Source: Teichococcus wenyumeiae
GTDB lineage: Bacteria; Pseudomonadota; Alphaproteobacteria; Acetobacterales; Acetobacteraceae
NCBI RefSeq assembly: GCF_003696345.1
Contig: NZ_RFLX01000005.1
Location: 1-64,000 of the forward strand
Direction of reading: 5' to 3'
DNA: 64,000 bases
The notes under the pieces are model-generated. The model was given only the letters and a program-made list of their open reading frames with translations, ran no database searches and was not told the DNA's origin. Positions 52,851 to 62,265 of the stretch are shown piece by piece; the stretch's first letter is position 1, and every line of letters begins with the position of its first letter. A program made the position numbers and the translations under genes.

Positions 52851-53501
52851 ATGCGAAAGACTCTGCTGGCGGCATCGGCCGCCGTGGCTCTGCTGATGGG
52901 GGCAGTGCCGGCCTCGGCGGCAAATTTTTCCTTCACAGGTAACTTCGAGATCGATGACGCGGTCCAACTGTTCAACTTCAGCCTGGACACCGAATCCACG
53001 GTGACGCTGCGCACGCTCTCCTATGCGGGCGGCACCAATGCGGCTGGCGAGACCATCGCACGCGGCGGCTTCGACCCGATCCTGTCCCTGTTCAACGCAT
53101 CGGGGGTGCTGCTGGGCGTCGGTGACGATGGCGGCTATGGCGTTGTCGGCACCGATGCCCTGACCAATTCGGCCTGGGACGCCTTCCTGACCACGACTCT
53201 GGCGGCGGGCTCCTACACCGTGGCCCTGACGCAGTACGACAGCTATTCCTTCGGCAACCTAGCGGATGGGTTCTGGCGCAGTGGCGAGGGCAACTTCACC
53301 GTCTATATCGGCTGCCCGGAAAATGGCGCGGCCTTCAACGATGCCTCGGGCGAGGTGGGCTGCGCCCGCAACGGCCAGTGGGCCGTCGATGTCCTGAACG
53401 TCACCAGCGCCGTGGCGGTGCCGGAGCCCGCTTCCCTGTCGTTGTTCGGGCTGGGCCTGGCCGGGCTGGGCTTCATCCGCCGCAGGAAGACGGCGGCCTG
53501 A
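52851..53501 (+). CDS. PEP-CTERM sorting-domain protein (DVUA0089-like)
   Basis: 216 residues exported to the cell surface or matrix. Signal peptide 1-23 (MRKTLLAASAAVALLMG, cleavage near ASA), then a beta-rich domain resembling DVUA0089-type proteins (NFSFTGNFEIDDAVQLFNFS, GDDGGYGV). The C-terminus carries the PEP-CTERM tripartite signal: VPEPAS, a hydrophobic helix LFGLGLAGLGF and a basic tail IRRRKTAA. Exosortase EpsH cleaves such signals and links the system to exopolysaccharide genes; none is in the window. Two Cys in IGCPENG and VGCARNG may pair. The upstream promoter is sigma-54 type. Confidence 0.88.
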   Translation: MRKTLLAASAAVALLMGAVPASAANFSFTGNFEIDDAVQLFNFSLDTESTVTLRTLSYAGGTNAAGETIARGGFDPILSLFNASGVLLGVGDDGGYGVVGTDALTNSAWDAFLTTTLAAGSYTVALTQYDSYSFGNLADGFWRSGEGNFTVYIGCPENGAAFNDASGEVGCARNGQWAVDVLNVTSAVAVPEPASLSLFGLGLAGLGFIRRRKTAA

Positions 53502-53558
53502 AAACCCGCAACTGCGGGCGGCCTGGGTCCGTCATGGCCCCGGGCCAATACCTGAAGG

Positions 53559-53605
53559 CTGGGGCGCTGCCCCAGACCCCGCCGGGGTGGTGAAGACCAC
53601 CCCGG
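53559..53605. repeat. Composite intergenic hairpin repeat, copy D (half unit)
   Basis: A single left half: stem CTGGGGC-GCT-GCCCCAG (53559-53575), stem CCGGGGTGG-TGAAGA-CCACCCCGG (53582-53605), then ACCCCGCTGCCAGTTT, the same tail as copy C. The opposite end of the gap has only an unrelated hairpin, GGCGGGGCC-TCCCG-GGCCCCGCC (53678-53700), just past the stop codon of the minus-strand hydrolase and a probable terminator for it. Confidence 0.65.
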
Positions 53606-53711
53606 ACCCCGCTGCCAGTTTGGCCCCGGCCTGGCGCCGGTCTTTCCAGTCTCCGCAGCCGCCGGCCGGTAGCTGAAGGCGGGGCCTCCCGGGCCCCGCC
53701 CCATCACGCAA

Positions 53712-54737
53712 TCAGACGCCGGTGGACCAATCCGCCGGAATGAAGCGGTAGCCCTCGCCGTCCTTGACGACATAGCCATTCGCCGGGAAGGGGAAGTGGT
53801 AGCCCATGCAGCGGATGCGGTCGCTGGCCACGCGGTCCAGCACCTCCCGCCGGGTCTTTTCCGCCTGGTCGGCATCCATGTCGAAGACCAGGTGCCAGTC
53901 GGGACGCGCCAGGTTCAGTTCGGGCCGGTTGGTCACGTCCCCCAGCACCAGCGCCTGCGCATCGCCGCTGGAGAGCAGGTAGCTGGTGTGGCCCGGCGTA
54001 TGGCCGGGGGTGGAAAGCGCCACCACGCCCGGCACCACCTCGCCATCGCCGCTGATCTTGCGGATGCGGTCCTTGTAGGGCTCGAACCGCTTGCGGACAT
54101 TGGCGAAGGCGCCCTTCATCGCTTCGGGTGCCTTGGCGGCATTCTCCTCGCTCATCCAGTAGTCCCACTCGGCCTCGGGCACGATCAACTGGGCCTTGGG
54201 GAAGAGAGGCTTGCCGTCGGCGGTGGTCAGGCCGGTGATATGGTCGGCGTGGAAATGGGTGAAGATGATCTGCGTCACCTTCTCCGGGTCCAGCCCCGCC
54301 GCCTGCATATTGGCGGCCAGGCGCCCGGCGGTATTGCCCAGCTGCCCGCCGCTGCCGATGTCAAAGGCGATCAGCCCGTCCGCCGTCTCCAGGAAGGGCA
54401 CGGTATAGGGCAGGCGCAGCGCGTCGGTGGGCAGGAAGGCGGCCTTCAGGGCTTCCTCCACCACTGCGGGATCGGCATTGCGCACGAAGCCCTTGGTGGG
54501 GTCCGGGCGGACACCATAGCCGTCACTGACCATGGTGACGGTACGGTTGCCCAGCTTGAAGCGGAAGAAGCCTGGGTTGGGCGCCGGGCCGGCGGCACCG
54601 GCCGCCTGCGCCGCCACGCTGGGCACCGCCTGGGTCTGCGCGACGGCACTGCCCCAGGGGGCCCAGCCCAGCCGCGCCAGCAGTGGCGTGGCGGCCAGCA
54701 CGCCCGCCGCCGCCATCAAGCCACGTCGGTCGATCAT
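53712..54737 (-). CDS. MBL-fold metallo-hydrolase, exported
   Basis: 341 residues. N-terminal twin-Arg-type signal (MIDRRGLMAAAGVLAATPLLA) suggests Tat export as a folded metalloprotein. The dinuclear metal motif is THFHADHITGL (H-x-H-x-D-H), with later ligands in STPGHTPGHTSYLL and the Asp in LVLGDVTN. About 40 residues of Ala/Pro/Gln spacer precede the domain. Related to quorum-quenching and other lactonase/hydrolase-type MBL proteins; substrate unknown. Start at the signal-peptide ATG; the frame opens 70 codons upstream. Convergent with the PEP-CTERM gene. Confidence 0.88.
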   Translation of the reverse strand: MIDRRGLMAAAGVLAATPLLARLGWAPWGSAVAQTQAVPSVAAQAAGAAGPAPNPGFFRFKLGNRTVTMVSDGYGVRPDPTKGFVRNADPAVVEEALKAAFLPTDALRLPYTVPFLETADGLIAFDIGSGGQLGNTAGRLAANMQAAGLDPEKVTQIIFTHFHADHITGLTTADGKPLFPKAQLIVPEAEWDYWMSEENAAKAPEAMKGAFANVRKRFEPYKDRIRKISGDGEVVPGVVALSTPGHTPGHTSYLLSSGDAQALVLGDVTNRPELNLARPDWHLVFDMDADQAEKTRREVLDRVASDRIRCMGYHFPFPANGYVVKDGEGYRFIPADWSTGV

Positions 54738-54795
54738 CGAATTCTCTCCCGGTCCAGGGTCGTGTCTCGTCGAAGTGGGCGCGCCGGGGCCGGGA

Positions 54796-56097
54796 TCAAG
54801 CCTTGCGGCCACGTGCGAAGACCACCACGGCTTCCAGCTGCGCCGACCACAGGAACTGGTCCACCGGCGTGGCCGAGGCCAGCCGCCAGCCGGCCGCCTG
54901 CAGCAGCTTCGCGTCCCGCCCCAGCGCCGCCGGGTTGCAGGAGACATAGATGATCCGCTCCAGCTTGGTGGTGCGGGCCAGCAGCGGCATCTGGTCGGCG
55001 GCGCCGGCGAAGGGCGGGTCCAGCACCACGGCGGCGAAGGCGTCCAGTTCCTTCGGCATCAGCGGCTGGCGGGACAGGTCGCGCCGCACCGCCTGCACCT
55101 TTCCGCCGGAATGGCGCGCGGCGGCATCCAGCGCCGCCACCGCATCCGGCGCGCCCTCATAGGCCGTGACGCGGGCGCGGGCAGAGAGCGGGAAGGAGAG
55201 CGTGCCGAGCCCGGCGTAAAGGTCGGCGATGCGGGCCTTGCCGGTGAGCTTCGGCGGCAGCCCGGCCAGCACGGCGGCGACGATCGCGGCCTCCCCCTGC
55301 GGCGTCGCCTGCAGGAAGGCGCCGGGGGCCGGCGCCACCGACACGCCGCCCAGGGCGATGGAGACGGCGCCGACCTGCGCCACATTCTCGCTCACCATGC
55401 CCTTCAGCGGCGCGCAGGCGATGCGCGGCAGGCCATGGGCGCGGGCGAAATCGGCCAGCAGGGCACGGTCGGCGACATTGGGGATGCCGTCCAGCCGCAG
55501 CAGCAGGTCGGGGCCGCTGTCCAGCAGGTTCAGCACCGCCGAACCCTCCCGCCGGAAGGCCGCGAGGCTGCGCAGCATGGTCTTCAGCGGCTGGAACAGC
55601 GCCACCAGCGCCGGGTCCAGCACCAGGCAGGTGTCGAGATCCACCACGGCGCCGCTGCCGCGGGCATGGAAGCCCAGCACCGGCACGCCATCGGCCCGGC
55701 GCAGCGCCAGGTCGGCGCGGCGGCGGGTCTGCGGCGGCGTCACGGCGGGCTCGGCCACAACGGCATCCGGGTAGCCGGCGCGGGAGAGTGCCTCGGCCAG
55801 CCGCGCCCGCTTCCATTCGGCGTAGGGCGGAATGGCCATGTGCTGCATGGTGCAACCGCCGCAACGGCCGAAATAAGGGCATGGCGGCTCGGCCCGCTCG
55901 GGCGCCGGGCGCAGCAGCGCGGTCAGTTCGGCGGCCTGGCCCTCGCCCAGCTTGCCGGTGACGCGGGCGGCCACGCGTTCCCCGGGCAGGGCGTAGGGGA
56001 TGAAGACGGGGCGACCATCGGCACCCTGGGCCACGCCGTCGCCGGCGGCACCCAGGCGGGCGATGTCGTATTCGGTCGGCTCTGGCGGCAGGGGCAT
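54796..56097 (-). CDS. TrmA/RlmD-type (uracil-5-)RNA methyltransferase
   Basis: 433 residues. An N-terminal TRAM-like OB domain, then the Fe-S motif CX5CX2C (CPYFGRCGGC) typical of RlmD/RlmCD. The SAM domain shows ADLYAGLGTLSFPLSAR and VVLDPPFAGA; the catalytic cysteine is in IIYVSCNPAALGRD. Methylates C5 of a uridine in 23S rRNA or tRNA; which is not certain from sequence. Start MPLPPEPTEYD; the open frame extends 100 codons further without similarity. Lies downstream of bcsD on the same strand, probably unrelated in function. Confidence 0.92.
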   Translation of the reverse strand: MPLPPEPTEYDIARLGAAGDGVAQGADGRPVFIPYALPGERVAARVTGKLGEGQAAELTALLRPAPERAEPPCPYFGRCGGCTMQHMAIPPYAEWKRARLAEALSRAGYPDAVVAEPAVTPPQTRRRADLALRRADGVPVLGFHARGSGAVVDLDTCLVLDPALVALFQPLKTMLRSLAAFRREGSAVLNLLDSGPDLLLRLDGIPNVADRALLADFARAHGLPRIACAPLKGMVSENVAQVGAVSIALGGVSVAPAPGAFLQATPQGEAAIVAAVLAGLPPKLTGKARIADLYAGLGTLSFPLSARARVTAYEGAPDAVAALDAAARHSGGKVQAVRRDLSRQPLMPKELDAFAAVVLDPPFAGAADQMPLLARTTKLERIIYVSCNPAALGRDAKLLQAAGWRLASATPVDQFLWSAQLEAVVVFARGRKA

Positions 56098-56167
56098 GGC
56101 GGCGGCATGCCCGCCCGGCCCCGGGATGACAAGCGCCGAGATAACAGGGCTGCGCCCTGCCCGCTCC

Positions 56168-56656
56168 TCAGGCGCCGTATTGCAGCCGGGCCAGGCCGGG
56201 CTCCAGCGATTCCAGCCGCACGGTGGCCGGGCCGGCTTCCTCGCCCCCCGGCTGGGCGGCGAGCCAGGCGCCGTAGAGCCCCTCCAGCACCGGGCCCAGC
56301 CAGGCGCCGGCGGGGTCCTGCGCCGTGCCGATGCAGGGGGCGGCGCTGTGGCGGAAGCGCAGCCGGCGGTCCTGCGGGTCCAGCTCCAGCGCCACATGGC
56401 CCCAGGCGGCGGCGGCCAGCGCCTCGTTCATCAGCCGCTGCAGCCCTTCCAGCGTCTCTGCGGGGGGCAGCGGCATGGTGGCGGCGAAGCGCTGGCCCAC
56501 GGCGCGCAGCAGGGCATCCCGCGCCGCGCGGTCCATCTGCGCGTCCAGCACCTCCAGCAGCGCGGCCAGGAAGCCGCGCCACTGCCGGCTGACATCGCGG
56601 CGCGCCAGATAGGCCAGGGCGGCGTGGTCCGTCGCGGCGTGGTCCGTCTCAGTCAT
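56168..56656 (-). CDS. bcsD: Cellulose biosynthesis protein BcsD
   Basis: 162 residues, close in length and sequence pattern to Acetobacteraceae BcsD: ALLEVLDAQMDRAARDALLRAVG, MPPP-like MPLPPAETLEGLQRLMNEAL, AAWGHVALELDPQDRRLR and the signature AWLGPVLEGLYGAWL. BcsD forms ring-shaped oligomers and aids assembly of crystalline cellulose. The second ATG (56656) was preferred for its spacing from AAAGG; an ATG at 56668 is adjacent. It lies 71 bp downstream of bcsAB in the same direction, with no bcsC between them, unlike Komagataeibacter. Terminal gene of the operon in this window. Confidence 0.85.
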   Translation of the reverse strand: MTETDHAATDHAALAYLARRDVSRQWRGFLAALLEVLDAQMDRAARDALLRAVGQRFAATMPLPPAETLEGLQRLMNEALAAAAWGHVALELDPQDRRLRFRHSAAPCIGTAQDPAGAWLGPVLEGLYGAWLAAQPGGEEAGPATVRLESLEPGLARLQYGA

Positions 56657-56727
56657 AAGCCTTTGCATCCTCCACGTCGTTGCTTCTGCCGGTGGTCGCT
56701 CTTGCCAAGCCTTCAGGTACCAAGCCT

Positions 56728-59700
56728 TCAGGTCCGGGTCCGCAGCCGGCGGGCGGCACGGCGGCGCATCAGCCAGTAGCTCGGCATGGCCACCAGCAGG
56801 GCAGCCACCAGCACCAGCAGCAGCAGCGTGTCCGGCCGCGCGCCCAGGTAATACTGCGGCCAGAGCCAGGGCGGGATGAAGCCCACCGTGTAGTTCCGCC
56901 CGACCTTGTAGGAGGTCATCCGCCCGTTGGAGAGAATGGCGAGGTCGCCCTGGACGCGCGGCAGCAGCTCCACGTCGCGGAAGGCCGCCACCATGGCCTC
57001 GACGCCCTGCGGGCTGGTGCCGGTCAGGGCCACCACGCTGCGCTTGGGCGCCAGTGGGCTCTCGAAGCCCAGCAGCATGCCGCTGCCGGCACCCGGCGCC
57101 GCCAGGGTGGCCTGCAACTGGTCGCGCTGCTGCCGCTCGTCATCGCTGATGAAGAGGTTACGGAAGCCGCCCAGCGCATCCCCCAGCGACAGGGTGACGC
57201 GGTTGCCCTCGATCTGCAGCGGGCTGCGGTCGCGCAGCATGTCGGCCAGCGCCGGCTGGCGCGTGATGGCGCCGATCAGCATCAGGTCCCGGTTCGCCAC
57301 TTCCTGGATGCCGGAAGGGCGGGCGATGGCGATGCGGGTGGCGGCATGGCCCACATTGGCGGAAAGCCGCCCCAGCAGCGTCAGGAAGGCCGAGATCTCG
57401 GAGCCGGTCGGCCGCTCCGGCAGCACCGCCGCCGTCTCGGCGAAATCGGCCAGCCGGGTATAGGGAAAGCCGCTGCCGGCGAAGAAGGCCAGGTTCGGCA
57501 TCTCCGTGAAGCGGTAGCCGCGCGACAGGTCCAGCGTGCTGTCCGGGTCGATCGAGGCGCGCACGTCGCCGGGGATGGAGACGCAGTCGCCGCGGTTCAG
57601 CGGCCGCATGTCGAAGCGCAGCTGCAGCTCGTTCTGCCCGAAGATCAGGTAGGGCGGCAGCCCCACCTGCCCTTCCGAACGGTCGCCGGTGCCGGCGGCG
57701 CGCACCCGGCGCGCGATCCAGTTCCAGGGCCAGCCCGGCTCGGGCTCCCGCAGCGGGAAGGAGCGCAGGTAGACATTGTTCAGCCCGGCATCGAGGCGGG
57801 AGACCGCCACGTCGGTGATCGGGCCCGGAGGCGCGCGGTAGAAGACATCCACCGGCAGGGCGCGGTCGCGCCAGGTGTAGAGGTCGGGCGCGGTGCGGAA
57901 GGGCAGCGCGATGGTGCCCGGCGCGAAGCCGTAGGATTGCAGCTCCGAGGGGTCCACCAGCTCGCCGAACTTCACCGGGCGGTCGGAGCGCACCCAGCGC
58001 GGCCCGTCATAGGGCTGGCGCGGCGGCATGTCGGGCGCCTGCACCATGGCGATCTCGCCCGAGAGCGCCTGCCGGCCCACCGCCAGCGCCTGCGCCGCCG
58101 CGGCGGCATCGGCGCCGTTGCGGCCGCCCACCACCAGCAGCAGCCCGTCCGGGTCGGAAGGGTTGGGCACCACGGCCAGCGTCGGGCCATCCATGCGCGG
58201 CAGCGCCAGGCCCGGCACCGCATCCGGCCCCGCCGCGATCACCACCGCATTGCCGCGCGCCGGCACGCCGCCGCTGACCGGGAAGGTGGCGCCGCGGTAG
58301 TCCGCCTGCACCGCGAACCAGGAGGTCGCGATGGCGGCGGCGCGCACGATGTCGTTGCCGGCGCCTTCCGGCAGCACCACCGGCAGGTTCAGCGGCTCCC
58401 GCAGCACGCGGTGGTCGAAGAAGGGCTCGGGCAGCCGCGCCAGGTCGCGCGGCAGCGGCAGCCGCTCCAGCGTCAGCTGCACGGTCGAAAGGTCGGAGAC
58501 CGTGGACCAGAGCAAGCCGGAGAGCGGGTCGTTGCACTCGATGGCGTAGCGGCCGGTGAAGCGGAAGTTCAGCCGGTTGGCATCGGCGAAGAAGACCGGG
58601 TTCATCGGGAACTCGACCGGGCCGAAGGCCGGGCGCGCCTTGTCCGGCGTGACGGTGCCGACGAACTGGTCGTTCAGCGTGATGGCGACCTGGCTCAGCT
58701 CTGGGATCAGCGCCGGCGAGGTGGCGCCCTGGATGGTCAGCTTGGCGCCGGTCACCACCTCATCCGCCCGGATGCCGAAGAGCAGGCCCTGGAGGTCGGA
58801 GGTGCCGCGCAGCTGCATCGGCCCCGCGAGGCCGAGCTGGCGCAGGCTGCGCGTCTCGATGCGGGAGGAGCCGACGGCCCCGGTGGGCGCGCCAAAGGCA
58901 TAGGGAGAGGCCGGCGCCGCCGGCGCGGGGGCCACGGGCGCGGCGGCCGGCGGCAGCGCAGGCGGCGGCTGCGCCACCAGCGGCTGGCCAAAGGGCGCCT
59001 GCGGCGGCATCAGCGGCGCCTGCACCAGCACCATCCCTGGCGCGGCGGCCGGGGCAATGCCGAGCGGCAGCGGCAGGCTGCCGGCCACCGCCAGGGTCGG
59101 CAGCGGCGGCGGCGCCTGTGGGCGCTGGGCGGAAGCGGCGGCGGGCAGGCCCAGCGCCGCCAGCAGCAGCGCGGCGGCGCGGCGGCCACCCCGCGCGGTG
59201 GGGCTGGGCGGCGCGGTGGAGGCATCGGCCGCCGGCGCCTCGCCGAGGGAGGAGGCAGGCTGGGCCAGCGGCGCGCGGCCGGCGCGGGCCTGGGCGGCGC
59301 GCTCCTTCCGGCGGGCACGGCGGGCGCGCAGCGAGAGCTGGCTGTTGCCACGGAAAAGACCACCGACGCTCAACACCACCTCCAGCATCGCGCGCAGCGG
59401 GCGGTCCGCGCGCACATCGTCCCAGTGCAGCCAGGCATCGGCGCGGCCGAGCGCGACACGCACGATATTGCCTTCATCCAGCAGCCCGCGCGGGGCGAAG
59501 CGCACCTGCATGCGGTTGCCCTGCCAGCGCAAGGTCTCGGCCGGCACCGGCACCGCCTCGGTGCCGATATCGAATTCCAGGAGGACCATGCCCTCCGGCA
59601 GCACTTCCGGCCGCTCCACCGTCAGCGCCGCGCCGCCAAGGGAAAGGTCGATGCTCTCCCCTTCCAGCCGGCGGCCATCGGGCAGCACCACCGTCATCGG

Positions 59701-61419
59701 CACGCGGGCGGCGACGCGGTGGCGCTCGCGGATCTGGCGCCGCTCGCGGCCCACGGCGAGGCCGGCCAGCACCGTCACAAGCGAGAGCAGCACCCAGACG
59801 GCGTTCAGCGCATTGGCCTGGAACTGCAGCGAGGAGGGCGGATTGGCTACCATGCCGTAGATGCCCGACATCAGCCCCAGCACCAGCGCGCCGCCCAGCA
59901 CCAGGTTGGGGCCCACGGCGCGCACGTCGAAATAGCCGTCCTGCAGCGTGCCGCCCTTGTCGGTGACGTTGAACTTGCCCTTGGTGGGGTCCAGCAGCGT
60001 GGTCATGACCACCGGCAGCAGATAGAGCGCCAGCACGGTCTCGTAGATCTCGGACCAGAAGGAATGGCGCACCTTGCCCTGCAACCGGCTGTTGGTGACC
60101 ACCGAATGCACCACATGCGGCCCGGCATAGGCGACGATCGCCAGCGGGGAGGCCGCGATGATGTTCTCCCCGAACAGCAGGAAGGCCAGCGGCGAGGTCA
60201 GGAAGACGACGCGCGGCAGCGGGAAGAGGAAGTGCCACTGCGCGTTGAGGTAGCAGAGGCGCTGCGCGAAATTCAGGCCGCGGCCCAGGATCGGGTTGTC
60301 GACGCGCAGGATCTGGATCATGCCGCGCGCCCAGCGCATGCGCTGGCCGATATGCGCCAGCAGGCGGTCGGTGGCGAGGCCGGCGGCCAGCGGCAGGCGC
60401 AGATAGGCGGTGCGCCAGCCCAGCCGCTGCATCTTGAGCGAGCAGTGGCAGTCCTCGGTCACGGTCTGGGTCGGCACGCCGCCCACTTCCTCCAGCGCCG
60501 TGCGGCGCAGCACGGCGCAGGAGCCGCAGAAGAAGGTGGCGTTCCAGGTGTCGTTGCCCTGCTGCACCAGCCCGTAGAAGAGCAGGCCCTCGTTCGGCAC
60601 GCGCTTGCCGGAGGCGAGGTTCCGCTCGAAGGGATCGGGCGAATAGAAGTGGTGCGGCGTCTGCAGCATGCCGATGTCGCGGTCCCGCAGCATCCAGCCC
60701 AGGGTCAGCTGCAGGAAGGCGCGGGTCGGCACGTGGTCGCAGTCGAAGATGGCGACATATTCGCCGCTGGTCTTGGTCAGGGCGTGGTTGATGTTGCCGG
60801 CCTTGGCGCCCTTGTTGTCCGGGCGGATCATGTAGCCGCAGCCGACTTCCTCGCAGAAGGCGCGGAAATCCTCGCGCCGGCCGTCATCCAGCACGTAGAT
60901 GTTCATCTTGTCGCGCGGCCAGTCCATCGCCAGCGCGCCGAAGACGGAGGGCTTCACCACTTCCAGCGGCTCGTTGTAGCTGGGGATGAAGACATCCACG
61001 ACCGGCCAGTCCGCCGGGTCCGGCGGCAGCGGCACGGGCTTGCGCTCCAGCGGCCAGGCCTGCTGGAAATAGGAAAGTAGCAGCGCCAGCACGGCGTAGA
61101 CCTCGGCCAGCAGCAGGCCGGTGCCGAGGAAGGTGGCGATATAGCCGGAATAGCCCAGCGTCTCGGTCACGCGCCAATAAAGGTAGCGCAGCGAGATCAT
61201 GGAGGAGAGCGCGATCAGGAAGAAGGACGCGGCCTTGCCCGGCAGGCGGTTGACGATCAGGAAGACCAGGAAGCCGCCCAGCGCCAGCCAGGCCTGCTGC
61301 TCCGCCTCCAGCGGCGTGACCATGAAGATCAGCCCCAGCAGGACGCCGATCAGCACCACCGCCGCGTTCAGCAGCGGAATGCGCCCCAGGAAGCTGGTCA
61401 TGCGACGACCCAGGCGCAT
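56728..61419 (-). CDS. bcsAB: Fused cellulose synthase BcsA-BcsB
   Basis: 1563 residues. BcsA part (1-735): about eight membrane helices, GT2 motifs VLDDGRREDF (DDG), IFDCDHVPTRA (DxD), TVTEDCHCSLK (TED) and QRMRWARG (QxxRW), then a PilZ domain with RERHRVAARVPM and DLSLGG that would bind cyclic di-GMP. BcsB part (from about 800): Ala/Pro linker, periplasmic beta domains and a C-terminal membrane anchor (YLGARPDTLLLLVLVAALLVA). Acetobacteraceae carry this fusion. The ATG at 61419 overlaps the bcsQ stop (TGATG), with GGGGAA upstream; an ATG at 61434 is the alternative. Makes beta-1,4-glucan from UDP-glucose; all catalytic motifs intact. Confidence 0.96.
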   Translation of the reverse strand: MRLGRRMTSFLGRIPLLNAAVVLIGVLLGLIFMVTPLEAEQQAWLALGGFLVFLIVNRLPGKAASFFLIALSSMISLRYLYWRVTETLGYSGYIATFLGTGLLLAEVYAVLALLLSYFQQAWPLERKPVPLPPDPADWPVVDVFIPSYNEPLEVVKPSVFGALAMDWPRDKMNIYVLDDGRREDFRAFCEEVGCGYMIRPDNKGAKAGNINHALTKTSGEYVAIFDCDHVPTRAFLQLTLGWMLRDRDIGMLQTPHHFYSPDPFERNLASGKRVPNEGLLFYGLVQQGNDTWNATFFCGSCAVLRRTALEEVGGVPTQTVTEDCHCSLKMQRLGWRTAYLRLPLAAGLATDRLLAHIGQRMRWARGMIQILRVDNPILGRGLNFAQRLCYLNAQWHFLFPLPRVVFLTSPLAFLLFGENIIAASPLAIVAYAGPHVVHSVVTNSRLQGKVRHSFWSEIYETVLALYLLPVVMTTLLDPTKGKFNVTDKGGTLQDGYFDVRAVGPNLVLGGALVLGLMSGIYGMVANPPSSLQFQANALNAVWVLLSLVTVLAGLAVGRERRQIRERHRVAARVPMTVVLPDGRRLEGESIDLSLGGAALTVERPEVLPEGMVLLEFDIGTEAVPVPAETLRWQGNRMQVRFAPRGLLDEGNIVRVALGRADAWLHWDDVRADRPLRAMLEVVLSVGGLFRGNSQLSLRARRARRKERAAQARAGRAPLAQPASSLGEAPAADASTAPPSPTARGGRRAAALLLAALGLPAAASAQRPQAPPPLPTLAVAGSLPLPLGIAPAAAPGMVLVQAPLMPPQAPFGQPLVAQPPPALPPAAAPVAPAPAAPASPYAFGAPTGAVGSSRIETRSLRQLGLAGPMQLRGTSDLQGLLFGIRADEVVTGAKLTIQGATSPALIPELSQVAITLNDQFVGTVTPDKARPAFGPVEFPMNPVFFADANRLNFRFTGRYAIECNDPLSGLLWSTVSDLSTVQLTLERLPLPRDLARLPEPFFDHRVLREPLNLPVVLPEGAGNDIVRAAAIATSWFAVQADYRGATFPVSGGVPARGNAVVIAAGPDAVPGLALPRMDGPTLAVVPNPSDPDGLLLVVGGRNGADAAAAAQALAVGRQALSGEIAMVQAPDMPPRQPYDGPRWVRSDRPVKFGELVDPSELQSYGFAPGTIALPFRTAPDLYTWRDRALPVDVFYRAPPGPITDVAVSRLDAGLNNVYLRSFPLREPEPGWPWNWIARRVRAAGTGDRSEGQVGLPPYLIFGQNELQLRFDMRPLNRGDCVSIPGDVRASIDPDSTLDLSRGYRFTEMPNLAFFAGSGFPYTRLADFAETAAVLPERPTGSEISAFLTLLGRLSANVGHAATRIAIARPSGIQEVANRDLMLIGAITRQPALADMLRDRSPLQIEGNRVTLSLGDALGGFRNLFISDDERQQRDQLQATLAAPGAGSGMLLGFESPLAPKRSVVALTGTSPQGVEAMVAAFRDVELLPRVQGDLAILSNGRMTSYKVGRNYTVGFIPPWLWPQYYLGARPDTLLLLVLVAALLVAMPSYWLMRRRAARRLRTRT

Positions 61420-62255
61420 CAGTGCGTTCCCCATTCCGGAGCCGTCCAGGGCATAGCCGCGCGCGGCGGGGCCGGTGGGGGCATGGTCGCATTGGCTGGC
61501 AGCAGCGCCGTGATCGCCTGCGCCAACTGGCGGATATCCTCGGCGGCGCGGCTGCCCGGCGCGGCATCGGCCACCAGCCGCTGGCCGGTCAGGGCCTCGG
61601 CAAAGGCATCGTCGCGGCTGACGGCGCCGAGCAGGCGGGAGCCCAGGTGGCGCGCCACCGCCTCCGCCGCCGTGCGGGACAGGCGGGAGGCCATGTCCAC
61701 GCCATTGAGCACGAATTGCAGCCGCCCGGCGAAGAGCGCGGCCATGGTGCCATTGCCCAGGAAGCGCCCGGCCTCGATCTCGGCCAGCATGGCGGCGGAG
61801 ATCGCCTCGCTTTGCAGCACCGTCACCACCAGGTTGGCCATGGGCATCAGGATGGCCAGGGCCTGGGAAGGGCCCGGCGGCATGTCGGCCACCACCACCA
61901 CGCGCGGGTCGGCCAGCATCTCCCGCACCGGGGTGGCCAGCAGGCCGGGGTCACGCTCCAGCGCCACGCCGTATTCCAGCGCGTCGCGCAGCTCCATCGC
62001 GCCATGCGGCAGCAGCAGGGTGCCGGAGGCCGCCTGGCGCAGGCAGGAGCGCCAGTCCGGCCGCCGCAGCAGTTGCGCGTTGAAGCCGGAAAGGTCGCCC
62101 ACCGGCACGCCGAAATGCAGCCGCAGCGAATTCTGCGGGTCGAGGTCCAGCGCCAGCGCGGTGCGACCCTGGCGGCGCAGCATATCCGCCACATTGGCGG
62201 ACAGTGTGGTCTTGCCGACGCCGCCCTTGGGCGAAGCAAAGCAGATCAGCGGCAC
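61419..62255 (-). CDS. bcsQ: Cellulose biosynthesis protein BcsQ (ParA/MinD-like)
   Basis: 278 residues. The deviant Walker A SPKGGVGKTTLS is at the N-terminus (9-20), and a Walker-B-like ALDLDPQNSLRLHFG follows, as in BcsQ/YhjQ ATPases that locate the synthase at the cell pole. The C-terminal 35 residues are Pro/Ala/Trp-rich. A C-terminal overlap with bcsAB of 1 to 16 nt couples the two. Starts 11 bp after the proline-rich gene. Confidence 0.92.
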   Translation of the reverse strand: MPLICFASPKGGVGKTTLSANVADMLRRQGRTALALDLDPQNSLRLHFGVPVGDLSGFNAQLLRRPDWRSCLRQAASGTLLLPHGAMELRDALEYGVALERDPGLLATPVREMLADPRVVVVADMPPGPSQALAILMPMANLVVTVLQSEAISAAMLAEIEAGRFLGNGTMAALFAGRLQFVLNGVDMASRLSRTAAEAVARHLGSRLLGAVSRDDAFAEALTGQRLVADAAPGSRAAEDIRQLAQAITALLPANATMPPPAPPRAAMPWTAPEWGTH

Positions 62256-62265
62256 CCGTCAGTCC

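Noticed and set aside
56680-61080. Open frame of 1466 codons on the plus strand opposite bcsAB
   Set aside because: Its translation is His/Arg/Gln/Gly-rich with no domain pattern. The opposite strand encodes the complete fused cellulose synthase with all motifs, so this is a shadow of high-G+C codon usage.
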